Shown: positions 1 to 10,791, counted from the stretch's first letter. The stretch is DNA of 64,000 bases from Ornithodoros turicata (GCF_037126465.1 NC_088201.1:63820879-63884878); one strand, 5' to 3'. The notes: generated from the sequence alone by a model not told the origin. Numbers and translations: made by a program.

Positions 1-3000
1 TGTGCCCAGTGGCCTGTCATTTTCCCTGGACGTTGCGCGGCGTGCGGTGGTACGAAAGCCGGGCGGGAGCATTCAACTATTCTGTCATTCCATTGTAAGT
101 ATATGTACTGTGTCTGTGTAGGACCGCATTGTCGATAAGTTATGCGTATCAATGCTACTGTCGTTGTGGCAGGTCAATTCATATGCTTTTGGGAAAAGGA
201 GGATTCTATCACGGTCGTGCATGCACCGCCATGTTGTCGGTTATCCAGCACAAGCCGTGCTTGCCAACCGCGGTTAATATGGCGGCCACTGTTGCGTTCG
301 TAGTTATCTCTAACAAAACGTAGTTACGTGTAATCTCCGCCCGTATGCCGTGCACGGCTATTACGTAGTCGGATCATGTGTTTTTAATTGTTTTCACTAC
401 GTGATTCGACTTTTCTGAAATTTTCTGTTGTATCATTTTATCACCCAGGTACTCAGACGCGTAACAAGTACGACGTCGTCAAGGTTGGATGCTACTCACT
501 GGGAGGACGGAGTCTTGAGCCACCATCGGATCACTGAGTTATCCAGGCGTTCTTCGAGGCGGCATAGCAGGGAGGGGTACCAGGTTTCGTATACACACAA
601 AACACGCCTATTAAGGCTGCATATTGTCACCGAATAAGGTTCGCTTAGCAAAGCTTATTTAGTGACCCACAGTGACCGGAGAGGCGCTAATATACACTAC
701 ACAGGTGCAGGGGAACGGGGGGACATTCCGCTTTTAGCTTTGGTTTGTTAGGTATGTATCGCGCCGCAGTGCTCGGTATGCACTCCCAGCCTACGGTGGC
801 TTTCGCGTTCCGACTGGTTAAGGGGGGGAGGGGGTCGTATAAGATGTCTTTCAGGTTTCCCGAGGACATCGAGACTCTGTTACACAGTGGCTTTGGGATC
901 TTCATGGTGTGGATTGAAGCAGACATTCCTCGAGTCACACTACTGCCTGCCTAGCTGCCACATGGTTCGAGGCATCTTGAGTGGTATAAGTGGTATCAAA
1001 GTCTCTCGTTACTTTTAATTTTCTTTTGTCATGCACGTGTTTCTGTATACCTAGAGGTTCCTGGATGCATTCACGTTGTGTGATCATAACAGCAATGTTT
1101 GACAACTTCCAGGCCCGCTATTCTAAGATCCACTTAGCGGGTTAACGGAAGGCACGTTGCCATACAAGCATTTATCCTTCAACATTATGTTGTGTCGAGT
1201 TGTCTTTCCAGGTATGCTGCCCTCTTCTGCAGTGTAGAGCCGAACAATCAAGATCATTGACAGCCTTTCCAAACGGATGACCTGTACTTTTGATTGTCAT
1301 GATCAACCCGTTCCTTTGAAATGTTGCTTTTAGTTCAATAAAACGTCCGCTTATTGTTTCACCATCAACTTGTCTTTTTTCCTGTTTCTTCCTATATTGG
1401 GTGGGCGCTTTCATATTTCTGTACTTCGCGTGCCGTGACTGCTTTGGAACATACAGGGTGTTTCAAAAAACGTGTCATTTGGACTTTATAAAAAAACGGG
1501 GCGACGTAAAAATACGGGGTAAACGGCACTTGTTTGTCAACTGAATTTGCCATCTTGCAAAGATATTTTCATTTGATTTTAATTAAAATAAATTGAATTT
1601 CTTTAATTGAACACCAAAATTTCCCAAGTCAACCTAACGTTTTTTTTACAGAATTTGAGAGCCCGTAGCGAACTTAGTCAGATCCACCAAGAAATCCGCT
1701 CGATATTGCAAATGGAACTGCCTAAAAAAATCCCGAAATTGACGCTTCAAAGTTTCGGGTATTCAACGGCGCACCAAATCTGTCGCCAAGATGCGCAGAG
1801 ACCAGCACATGCTCCTGCCCCCATGAAAGATAGAAGGTCGAAAAAAAGAGGGCGGGAAAAAAGAGGCGGAATCATTTTTGTTTGCCGCTTATCAACGTAT
1901 GGTGCAATGTCAACCGCCTTGTTATCGGCACGTCTTGTGCTGCACGCCGGTTGGGCGATAAATTGTACTAGCTTCGTGGGGGCAGGAGTATGTCAGGCTC
2001 TTCGCGCGTCTTTGCGACTGATTTTGTGCGCCGTTGAATACCCGAAACTCTGAAGCCTCAATTTCGGGACTTTTTTTGTGCAGTTCTATTTGCAATATCG
2101 AGCGAATTTCTTGGTGGATCTGACTAAGTTCGCTACGGGCTCTCTAATTCTGTAAAAAAAACGTTAGGTTGACTTGGGAAATTTTGGAGTTCAATTAAAG
2201 AAATTCAATTTATTTTAATTCAAATCAAATGAAAATATTTTTGAAAGATGGCAAATTCAGTTGCCACACAAATTCCGTTTACCCCGTATTTTTCCGTTGC
2301 TCCGTTTTTTTATAAAGTCCGAATGACACGTTTTTTGAAACACCCTGTATGTACTGTTTGGGACACGGTTGTCAAAAATATCCAGCCCGTGGCCCAGCAG
2401 TCCCGTATCGGCGATGTCGCGTAGGATGGAACTAGGACCATGTCGAGATGAGGTACGGGCTAGCACCTGACCTGACTTGGCTTAAAAAAAAATATTTTTC
2501 GAACACGGAAAATGGTGCGGTTAAATGAAATTCGCTTTCAGAAATTTGCGTCCAGACAGCAGTGATAAGTTCGGATGGTAGTATCAGGAAAACATTCACA
2601 GACAGACGCGATAACTGTAAGCGTTCGCGCGTCGCCACGTCACTTCGGTTTCTCCCTTTCCTGCTCGTTCCTCTCGCAGCTCTACGCAAACCTTGCAATG
2701 AGAGCGTGACTGAAGGATGTGATTTGTTCCTGACTGAGATGGGTATGTTTGTACTCCCGTCCGCGTTTCTCCAGGACGTCAGTCGTGACGTTGCCCGCAT
2801 ACGTGAGGCCGACAACGGCAAGCCCTTTCACCATCACCACCATCACCACCCGTCCGCGCTCTCTACGTTACGCGTTGTGCGAGCAGTGTTGCATGCACGT
2901 TGTGCACTTCGCGTGGAGGTCGGAGCGGTTTATGGGGAGATGTTTAAATTTCTGCTGTGCTTATGCTGGCGTAAAGCGTCAAAGAAAACCTTGAAAGTTG

Positions 3001-3545
3001 CTACAGATGCCAGTGAAATGAAGGATGGGGAAGACAACATTTTAAAGGGGGTGCTGAATAAACGCTATAATATTTTTTTATGGAGAATAGCACGACGTTC
3101 GGGACCTTGTGCTGGTGTGTGTGCGAGGCGGAGTATGAAAGGTTACTTTGAAAGGTTAGGTTATGTTATGAGTTGTACTTCTTATTCCACTATGAGTGTA
3201 AGGGAGACCGTGTCACGTGTGCTCTGATCAACGTTTAGACTGTGTATATTGAGGAAGGGGAATGCTATATGCTTGAGATGAAAATGTATAGTGCCGTGTT
3301 TCTCAGCCGTGTGCTATCATTATTTTACGGCTTGTTTTAGTACGAGACGCCGAATATTTGTCACCACAACCTGGTTCGTTGACTGTATTCATTCAGGGAC
3401 GCGTTGTTGGCATCCCCTGAAGATCGCAGAATCGTAACGCCGCTCATTGCACGAGGACGGACGGCGTTACGATGCTGGCTAGTTCCATCTCAAATGAAAC
3501 AAGCCCGTATATATGATGTCTGGAATGAGCGATAAAATATATATA
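1..3545. repeat. Repeat family U, copy 1 (left part cut by window edge)
   Basis: Long interspersed repeat, also present at 32030-34185 plus 36150-36310, at 40905-43546 and at 62214-63727. It is nearly identical to the 40905 copy apart from a MITE at 1454-2347. Landmarks are a G-rich run near 821-835, a CCATCACCA run near 2830, and an AT microsatellite at its end. Short ORFs occur (for example 221 codons at 2562-3227), but that frame is broken in the 33-kb copy and resembles no family I know, so I do not call genes here. The superfamily is unknown. Continuation to the left lies outside the window. Confidence 0.85.
1454..2347. mobile_element. TA-flanked foldback MITE, copy 1 (894 bp)
   Basis: Begins CAGGGTGTTTC and ends GAAACACCCTG, flanked by TA on both sides (1452-1453, 2348-2349). 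The paralogous site near 42353 lacks the element and has a single TA, so the boundaries are exact. The two arms (about 1454-1825 and 1975-2347) are long imperfect inverted repeats of roughly 370 bp around a short unique centre. The TA duplication fits Tc1/mariner-type transposition. No transposase is present; the 148-codon ORF inside is a by-product of the repeat. Inserted after the segmental duplication. Confidence 0.93.
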
Positions 3546-4447
3546 CAGGGTGTTTCAAAAAACGTGTCATTCGGACTTTATAAAAAAACGGGGCGACGGA
3601 AAAATACGGGGTAAACGGCACTTGTGTGGCAACTGAATTTGCCACCTTGAAAAAATATTTTCATTTGATTTTAATTGAAATAAATTGAATTTATTTAATT
3701 GAACCCCAAAATTTCCCAAGTCAACCCAACGTTTTTTTTTACAGAATTAGAGATCAGATCCCGTAGCGAACTTAGTCAGATCCACTAAGAAATCCACTCG
3801 ATATTGCAAATGGAACTGCCCAAAAAAAGTCCCGAAATTGAGGCTTCAAAGTTTCGGGTATTCAACGGCGCACCAAATCAGACGCAAATATTCGTGGAGA
3901 GGAGGACTGCTCCTGCCCCCATGAAAGATAGAAGGTCGAAAAAACACAGGGCGGAAAAAAAGGGGCGGAATCATTTTTGTTTGTTGCTTATCAACGTATG
4001 GTGGAATGTCACCTGCCTTGTTATCTGCGCGTCTTGTGCTGCACGCCGATCCGGCGATAAACTGTTCTAGCTTCATGGGGGCAGGAGCATGTCCTACCCT
4101 CCGCGCATTTTTTCGACTGATTTGGTGCGCTGTTGAATACCCGAAACTCTGAAGCCACAACTTCGGGACTTTTTTTGGGCAGTACCCTTTGCAATATCGA
4201 GCGGATTTCTTGGTGGATCTGACTAAGTTCGCTACAGGCTCTCTAATTCTGTAAAAAAAAACGTTAGGTTGACTTGGGAAATTTTGGAGTTCAGTTAAAG
4301 AAATTTAATTTATTTTAATTAAAATCAAATGAAAATATTTTTGCAAGGTGGCAAATTCAGTTGCCACACAAATGCCGTTTACCCCGTATTTTTCCGTCGC
4401 CCCGTTTTTTTATAAAGTCCGAATGACACGTTTTTTGAAACACCCTG
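3546..4447. mobile_element. TA-flanked foldback MITE, copy 2 (902 bp)
   Basis: Same family as the element at 1454-2347, with the same CAGGGTGTTTC ends and long inverted arms. It sits in an AT microsatellite with TA at 3544-3545 and 4448-4449. The paralogous site near 43541-43550 is an uninterrupted TATATA run, so this is a second private insertion in the left duplicate. No transposase coding capacity. Confidence 0.92.
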
Positions 4448-4719
4448 TATATATAAAGAGGGGGAAAAGCTATTAAAGAAATAAGTAAATGACGCTAGAC
4501 ATGTTTGAAATTCAAACTTACAGATTAAGATGGCTTCTATGGCTGCACGTAGAGAAACAGATACTCATGGAACGATGCGACAGCACCAGAGGACACGTGT
4601 TTCGCCGTGTTTGCGGCTCGTCAGCCCTGGGTAGCTGCGCATCGTTCGGGATTGGCAAACCAGGGGTCACTCAGCGAGCGATATACACATAAGTGCCATC
4701 TGCTATGTGATAAAAACTA
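4448..4719. other. Short segment present once here, tandemly duplicated in the paralog
   Basis: Matches the two 289-bp units at 43547-44103. It contains a 67-codon open frame (4489-4692, plus strand) conserved in all three units. The product resembles nothing I recognise, has no domain and is too short to separate from chance conservation in a recent duplicate, so I do not call a gene. Confidence 0.6.
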
Positions 4720-4904
4720 GTCAGACTTGGTGATAAACACAGGTAGTGCTGAGCAGTTAATGATATCATTAATGTAGATGTTAAAAAGGAGCGGCCCGAG
4801 GACGCTACCCTGTGGAACACCGTTTGGAATTAACAAATTACGGGACTGATATCTATTGAGTTCCACATACTGACACCTTTTATTCAGGTAAGAGGGGAGG
4901 AGGG
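4720..4904 (-). pseudogene. LINE reverse transcriptase fragment, left duplicate
   Basis: Minus-strand frame (within the ORF 4992-4717) encodes the middle of a non-LTR reverse transcriptase. The diagnostic motif GVPQGSVLGPLLF is followed by NIYINDI, the region just before the catalytic block of Jockey/CR1-type LINEs. Upstream residues LPSYLNKRCQYVEL match the segment usually preceding it. Only about 60 codons survive; both the catalytic YxDD block and the endonuclease are absent. The ORF runs upstream into the palindrome arm beginning at 4905, so the first 30 codons are not LINE. Paralog at 44105-44289. Confidence 0.85.
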
Positions 4905-5304
4905 CAGTAGTACAGATTCGTGCCCACACGAACCACTTTTTTCCAATCCAGTTCCAGGGATTTCTAATCCAACGCCGGCCAATTCTGATCAAGGCAAGCC
5001 ACTTCTAAGGTCTCTAGTTGGTCGGTCAGAGATACACCTCTTCACGCTCACTGATCGATCCAGGCTCTGCCCCTTCACGGTGATCCCTCCAATGTCTACT
5101 TGATTGGCTACCCTTCATTGCAACTCTATCAACTCATGTGCTCATAGACACCAAAATGGTCTATTCTATTCATTCTATAAGTCTGCTCAGAGGCTCCCAA
5201 ATTGCTCACATGCCTATTGGTCCAGGGGTGGTCACTTCCATTTATTTCTAAACCTAGTGATTGGCTCAGGATCCTATTGGCTACCTCTCATACATGCTCC
5301 CTAG
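4905..5304. repeat. Outer left arm of giant palindrome, left duplicate
   Basis: Inverted match of about 14170-14516 on the other side of the Mag-like element and PolB relics. It contains several ATTGG/CCAAT pentamers at roughly 40-60 bp spacing. The arm stops abruptly at the retrotransposon LTR (5305) and resumes at 10751. Compared with the intact right arm, about 75 bp at the junction are missing. Confidence 0.82.
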
Positions 5305-5545
5305 TGTGAGCGTAATACCTTCTCCCCCCGCTTACCATTGGTGACGCCCCGGTGCCAAGCCTCGCCCTCTCCCCCGCTGCTGGCCAGAGTGTTCTCCTGC
5401 CTTGCCTCGCGTGCGGACGCACGCTCTCCCGTTCGTCAATAAACCAGTTATCATTATGTAGCCACAGTGACTCCAGCCTTATTCACCTTCATCCCTTCAT
5501 CATTTTCATCATCACTCCATTTCTCATCATCACCCTACCCTCACA
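5305..5545 (+). repeat. 5' LTR of Mag-like element, left copy
   Basis: Matches 10534-10750 with scattered substitutions and small indels; 241 bp against 217 bp. Starts TGTGAGCG and ends CCCTCACA, giving the usual TG...CA plus a short terminal inverted repeat. A polyadenylation signal AATAAA lies at 5438-5443. A TCATC/TTCATC-rich stretch near the 3' end accounts for most of the length difference between the LTRs. Confidence 0.87.
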
Positions 5546-5895
5546 TGGCTCAGTCGACCCACGGATCTCTGCTTCGGGAATCTGGCGTTCACTAGTCATT
5601 GAGGCCCAAGCCAGACTGCACCCTCACATGGCTCAGTCGACCCACGGATCTCTGCCTTGGGAATCCGGCGTTCACTAGTCATTCAAGCACAAGCCAGACC
5701 GTATCCTCACATGGCGCAGTCGACCCACGGATCTCTGCCTCGGGAATCCGGTGTCCGCTAGTCCTTCAAGCCCAAACCAGACTGTACCTTCATATGGCAC
5801 AGTCGACCCACGGATCTCTGCTTCGGGAATCCAGCGTTCACTAGTCATTCAAGCCAAAACCAGACTGCACCCTCGCATGACGTAGTGTACTTTCG
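5546..5895 (+). repeat. Tandem array of primer-binding-site/leader units (83 bp x 4 plus partial)
   Basis: Units start at 5546, 5629, 5712 and 5795, with a decayed partial at 5878, an exact 83-bp period. Each full unit begins with TGG(C/T)(T/G/A)CAGTCGACCCACGG, the tRNA-Ser-like primer site, and ends in a TCACA-like sequence resembling the LTR terminus. The paralog at 44912 has five full units, so the unit number changed after duplication. A normal LTR element has one primer site. Confidence 0.88.
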
Positions 5896-6239
5896 AATCT
5901 CAACATGGGCAAGTCCACATCCGGTAAGTAGACAAGCTCAGAGGTTCATCAGTCACCACTCCAAACCTAGCAGCCCCGCATCCCCGTCCCCTGCTGAAAA
6001 ACCCCTACCCGTCCCCACGGCAGCCTCGCCACCCAAGACGGACATTACACATTCCATGATGGCCGCCACTTGAACATTCGTCCCGCCATTGCATCATCTT
6101 TCTCGCCTGGCTTCCACGCCCGAGCATAGCAGCTTAGCATACGGCCCCTCGGTCATGTCGTCGCGGGTTCACATGACTTGCCATTTGCCCTTTCCGCTCC
6201 GCTCCTTGGCCTTCAGTTCACGCTTCGTCTCGAAACGCG
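5896..6239 (+). other. Untranslated leader between primer-site array and gag, left copy
   Basis: No gene seen. Conserved in the paralog (45345-45688). Contains a CCAC/CCCC-rich stretch near 5985-6040. Position and conservation fit a retroelement leader before the gag ATG at 6240. Confidence 0.6.
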
Positions 6240-7908
6240 ATGGCGTCGCTCATCAACTGGGACGCATTTTCCAGTATCACTCAGCTTGGTGATGTATCGG
6301 ACGAAGCCCTCAAACAACAACTGCGACATCGTGGGTTATCATGTCATGGTCATCGAAGTGCCCTGACTATGCGACTGTATACAAGAAGAACGAGGTGCTT
6401 GGTCCTTATCCGTCCAACCGCGTACCCAACAATCACCTACAGCCCCCTCGCAAATATTGTCGGAGTCTTCACAGCCTTCTCCTCAGTCAGTCACTCCGTC
6501 GTTGCTGCAAGTCACGACGATGCCCGACGTGTCACAGTCTATCCACACCTTTGAGGACAACCTCCGTCACTCGTCGAAGCAGTGGTTGAGCGAACTCGAA
6601 TGCGCATGCAAGCTCGCACAGTGGTCTGACGAAGCCCTTCGAGCAATTGCTGTAAGCAAACTTCGTGGAACGGCCCGCAACTGGCACGACGCTCTTGGGA
6701 AACATTATGGAACGTGGTTATCTTGGAAAACGGCGTTCCAGACTCAGTTCAGGGATGATCTCACGCTGATAGAATGGCAAGCAAAAATCTCTGAATACGT
6801 TCAAAGGCCAGGGCAATCACTGGACAGCTACACGTTCGCCAAACTCAAGCTCCTTGCCCGTTCTCCAGTTCCCTTGACTGAAAAGCAGCGAATTGACTAT
6901 CTTCTTCAAGGACTTCAAGACCTCAACTTTGTGGCAGCAACTGTTGCCCAGCAACCAAAGACCGTTGCAGACTTCATTGACATCGTCACTGACCTCGAGA
7001 ATAGCCTCATACATGCCCGACGTTGTCATCGCCTTACGTCTCAGCAACGGACTGACAGCCCACCTCAACCGCGAATGTCAACAACTGGATCGCAGATTCA
7101 AAATGGTCGCATGTCTTCGTCTACCTCCCCAAGTCACACTCTTCCATCTCCTGCGAGCGGCATCACGAACTCTTTGCTTGCTCGTCGCCAACGTATCTCT
7201 GCCTTGCCTACAGCTGAGCAGGAAGCGATATCCGACCAATACGGAGCCCCAGCGTTTCGTAGAGGACAAGATATTTCCACAAGCCTTGGTACACAGGATG
7301 CATTCCCAGACACAGGATCCAAGCTCACTCTCGTGTCCCAATCACTTCTTCCCGCCCACATGGTCCTTCCATGCACCCAGCCTCCTCTGCATGTAGTAGG
7401 TGGTTCCTCAGTGCTGCCAATAGGTACTGCCATCCTTGAGATCACCATCGGTAACGTCTCTGCCTTGGTCAAAGCAGCAGTTCTGACCAACAATGTGTTG
7501 CCCTTCATCATTGGTGAAGATTGGTTCGAAAATGCCAAAGCTCGATTGACTTTCCAGCCACCCAAGCCAACTTACTTACAGCATGACTTCTCTTGCACTA
7601 TCATACAGGCACGCCCCAAGGTTGCACCTCGCGTGGTCAATGCTGTTATCCTTCAAGGTTCTGCCCTTGCCTGTACTGCTGGTGCTCCTATTCCTAAAGA
7701 CTGCGTACAAACGGATCCCTTGCCTTCTGAGCAGGAACCTTCCTGGATAGCCTTCAACCAAGAAGTACCTTTCAACATGCCTGAGGCCAACACCGAACCC
7801 CAGCCTTCAGCCCAGCCCACCGGTGTTATCTCAGTTTCAATTCATAGTGAGCTTCCACCAGCCGCAATCGGAGCTCAACAGGAACAGACAAAGAAACTCC
7901 TGTCGTAA
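6240..7908 (+). pseudogene. gag-protease of Mag-like element, left copy, disrupted
   Basis: The start is the ATG at 6240, equivalent to 45689 in the better copy. The first roughly 40 codons encode a SAP-like helix-extension-helix segment, then the frame is lost because about 8 bp present in the paralog are missing near 6365. The ORF 6457-7908 carries the rest: the helical capsid-like region, a shortened region, then the aspartic protease with DTGS active site (near 7309-7320). About 200 bp that encode the CCHC zinc knuckle in the paralog are deleted near 7278, a 12-bp gap lies near 7226, and about 165 bp more are missing near 7880. The protein would pack RNA and form the virus-like particle in a live element; this copy is dead. 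Confidence 0.85.
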
Positions 7909-8480
7909 GACATTATACGTTATGCTACAGGCCCCTGGGCGTTTCCTGTCATTGTCGTCACAGGGTAACAGAAAGCAACTTTGTGTGAACTATGTGCCTT
8001 TGAACGAACGTATTATCAGTGTTGTTCAACCTTTGCCTCATGCGGATGACATCATCCAAGACATTGCCGGATGTGGATTCTTTGCTTCTCTCGATTTAAA
8101 AAGCGCCTACTGGCAAGTGAGCCTTCGCCCAGAGGACTATGAAAAGACCGCCTTCATTACCCACCATGGCACTTTTATGTGGACTCGCATGCCATTCTGA
8201 TTGAAAAATGCCCCGGCGACGTTTCAACGTATCATGCAGTTTGTCTTTCGGGACCTCCAGCCTCATACTGGCAAGCATGGCATCCGTGATTATTTGAACG
8301 ATATTCTGATCTATGCTGACACCTTTGGCACCTCAAGAGCCTTCTCGATGAAGTCCTTCATCTCTTGCAGTATAATGGCCTGAAGGTTTCGCTAAACAAG
8401 TGTTATTTTGGCCCCCCCCAGCATCAGAATCCTTGGATTTGTTCTCTCCAGTGAAGGGAGAAAGCCAGACCCTGACTGAG
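7909..8480 (+). pseudogene. Reverse transcriptase domain of Mag-like element, left copy
   Basis: Fragments in two frames (ORFs 7823-8200 and 8201-8383) show the Ty3/gypsy RT blocks: LCVNYVPLNE, then FASLDLKSAYWQV with the first catalytic Asp, then LKNAPATFQRIM. An in-frame TGA at 8198-8200 replaces the Gly codon seen in the paralog. The catalytic YxDD block reads YLNDIL, so its first Asp is Asn; this is shared with the other copy. A frameshift follows near 8330. Not functional. Confidence 0.87.
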
Positions 8481-9604
8481 TGGAAGCTATGCTTCGGATC
8501 CCCCGTCCACATACCCAGAAAGAAGTCTTCTCATGGGTCCAGACCGCAAACTTCTACCGCGGGTTCATTCCCAGCTTTTCCAGGGTTGCAGCTCCACTCC
8601 AAACCTTGATCAAGTCACTTGACTTCGCCTGGACAGAACAGTGTGAAGAAGCCTTCCAGACTCTTTGCCGTGCACTGACCGAAGCCCCACTTTTGGCTCA
8701 TTTCGAACCCAAAGCCCCAACAACTGTCACTACAGATGCTTCAGGAGCAGCAATTGGTGCGGTTCTTTCCCAAGCACAAAATGGCCAGGAAGTGGTCATC
8801 GAATATGCGAGCAGAAGCCTCACTCCAGATGAGCGCAAGTTGCATAGCAACGTATGGGAATGCATAGCTGTTCACTGGACCATCACAGTTAAGTTCCACC
8901 ATTACCGCCTTGGCAAGAAGTTCACCTTGATCACCGATAACTGGACAGTCGCATGCTTGACGAGAAATGTCAAACCCTCCCGTCGTTTCACAACTATCCT
9001 CATGGATCTTGTTGAGTTTGAATTCACAGTCCAGCACCGTCCGGGTCGTCAAAATGTGGTTGCTGACCATCTGTCGCGTCTTTCATGTGCTCTCACGCAG
9101 TCTGAACAGTCTCTACGTGATCTCCAACGCCAAGACCCTGAATGCCAAAGCTTTTTCAAACAAGTTTCTGGTGCCGACAGTGAGACCCACTTCCTGGTCC
9201 TCGATGAGCTTCTTTACCGACAGCTGCCCTCGGGAAAGTTAGTCCTTGTAGCACTGGCGTCAATGCGTCCTGCCATCCTTAGCGCCATGCATGACTCTGC
9301 GGGACACTTCGATATTCAACGAACCCTCAAGAGAGTTCAGGACCGTTATTGGTGGCCCACCATGGAGCCCTCAGTGCGTAACTATGTGTCTTCCTGCCAA
9401 CAGTTCAATCGACAGGTCTCGACTATTGCCATGGACCATGTCACCATGCCTGCCTTAGACAGTGTGCGTTATATGCTCAATGTAATTGACTTCGCTACCC
9501 GTTACATCATTCCAGGAGCAGTGAAGTTATTAACCATCTGCATCATGTTTTTTACACTTTTGGGACCACCGATCACTGCATCTCAGATCATGGTCAGCGT
9601 TTGA
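8480..9604 (+). pseudogene. RT thumb, RNase H and integrase N-half of Mag-like element, left copy
   Basis: 374-codon open frame. Its start is the RT thumb/tether (FYRGFIPSFSRVAAPLQ). RNase H follows, with TDASGAAIGAVL and LHSNVWECIAVHW. Next comes the integrase zinc domain, with paired His in HDSAGH; the final Cys of the Cys pair is Phe (SCQQF), in both copies. The integrase core begins at MDHV and VIDFATRY. The frame is lost near 9594, where one G present in the paralog is missing. In a live element this part would degrade the RNA template and insert the DNA copy. Confidence 0.87.
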
Positions 9605-10460
9605 GTCGATCCAGTTCAAGGGTTTCATGCACCTTCATGGCATTGAGCTGCACTACTCCACTGTACACAGACCCGAAGGCAACGGCCTCGTAGAAAGAAG
9701 CAATGGAACTTTGGTCTCAACGCTTCGCAAACTGTGTGCAATCGAATCTTCAACGTGGGAATCAAAGCTCCAAGAGGCAGCATTTGCCATCAACACGACA
9801 GTGAATTCCAACACAGGCTTCGCCCTTTTCGAACTTATGTTTGGGTATATTCCAAAGATCCCCTTGCAACAGCACTGCCCCGTCTAGCAGTCTTCACTCG
9901 TGGAACATATCCTGGACCTATCGTCCCAACGAAGCGAAGCAGCTTCCAAGTCTGAAGCAGCTCAGACATCACGCAATGAAATCTATGACAGAACCCATCG
10001 TCCACATAACTACTCCATTGGAGACTTTGTATGAGTTCGTCGCCAAGAGCCTGTTTCAAACGAAAAGTTCGCCCCACCATTCAATGGAATTTACCAACTA
10101 GTGGTACAGCTTACGGACACTACATTCAAGGCCCTCCGTGTGTCTCCCAGCAGCACACTCATTCTGAATCAGCCAAGGACTGTCCACGTGTCACAAATCA
10201 AGCGTTATGTTCAGCCTGTGTCACCAGTGGATCACATGGTCCCCATCCAGCCTGTGGATGAGCAGAGCTCCAGCACTCCAAGCAAACAAACGCACTACCT
10301 GGTGCCTCTCCAGGGCTTCATCTACCCTCTTCGGACCGTCCAGTGCGTCAGCGCAGATTGCCAAGTCACCTACACAACTATGAACTCTGCTAGACCATCA
10401 ATTATTATCTTTTCAGCCATTTTGTATCTTTGGCACTGTTTTTCCTTTTTCAGTTTCTGA
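9605..10460 (+). pseudogene. Integrase core end and C-terminal region of Mag-like element, left copy
   Basis: ORF 9627-9887 contains the catalytic-Glu helix region of the DDE core (VHRPEGNGLVERSNG) and FELMFGYIPK. Later frames (10101-10460) hold a C-terminal region with VHVSQIKRYV, resembling the end of gypsy integrases, then a hydrophobic tail. Frame changes and a stop at 9885-9887 separate the pieces. No envelope gene is evident. Confidence 0.8.
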
Positions 10461-10533
10461 CATTTCTTGCTATATTTTTGAACCTTTGCACTGTGCCACC
10501 AAGAGGACTTGGTCTCTTCGGAGAAGGGTTGGA

Positions 10534-10750
10534 TGTGAGCGTAGTACCTTGTCCCCCCGCTTACCATTGGCGGCGCTCCGGTGCCAAGCCTCGCCCTCTC
10601 CCCTGGCCAGAGTGTTCTCAAGCCTTGCCTCGCGTGCGGACGCACGCTCTCCCGTTCGTCAATAAACCAGTTATCATTATGTAGCCACAGTGACTCCAGC
10701 CTTATTCACCTTCACCCCTTCATCATTCTCATCATCACCCCACCCTCACA
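10534..10750 (+). repeat. 3' LTR of Mag-like element, left copy
   Basis: 217 bp, TGTGAGCG...CCCTCACA, with AATAAA at 10661-10666. A purine-rich stretch GGAGAAGGGTTGGA just upstream is the likely polypurine tract. It is followed directly by palindrome-arm sequence (ATTGGTTC). Confidence 0.87.
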
Positions 10751-10791
10751 ATTGGTTCTTAATTCCAGCTGTTTCATAGACAACCACTGGT

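Larger units (their letters stand above)
5305..10750 (+). mobile_element. Decayed Mag-like Ty3/gypsy LTR retrotransposon, left copy
   Basis: LTR-bounded element in the order 5' LTR, primer-site array, gag-protease, reverse transcriptase, RNase H, integrase, 3' LTR. LTR ends are TGTGAG...CTCACA. The first bases after the 5' LTR (TGGCTCAGTCG, with TGGCGCAGTCG in other units) are complementary to a tRNA-Ser 3' end, the primer typical of the Mag clade. Domain order (RNase H before integrase) is Ty3/gypsy. Multiple frameshifts, stops and deletions make it non-autonomous. No target duplication is visible; the flanks are CCTAG and ATTGG. Paralog at 44689-52109. Confidence 0.88.

Noticed and set aside
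129..323. 64-codon ORF repeated at 41029-41223 and similar frames at 62334
   Set aside because: Frame is not kept across the four U copies beyond what recent duplication explains, and no function is recognisable.
1607..2053. 148-codon ORF as a possible gene
   Set aside because: Lies wholly inside the foldback MITE and is produced by its inverted arms; the sister MITE at 3546-4447 does not keep the frame.
2562..3227. 221-codon ORF with a His run, identical in both large duplicates (also 42565-43230)
   Set aside because: The conservation follows from recent segmental duplication. The frame is broken in U copy 2 (33.6-34.1 kb), there is no domain, and it lies in a repeat.
5546..5895. 83-bp tandem array as CRISPR
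   Set aside because: Units are contiguous without unique spacers and begin with a tRNA-Ser primer site right after an LTR; the setting is a eukaryotic retroelement.
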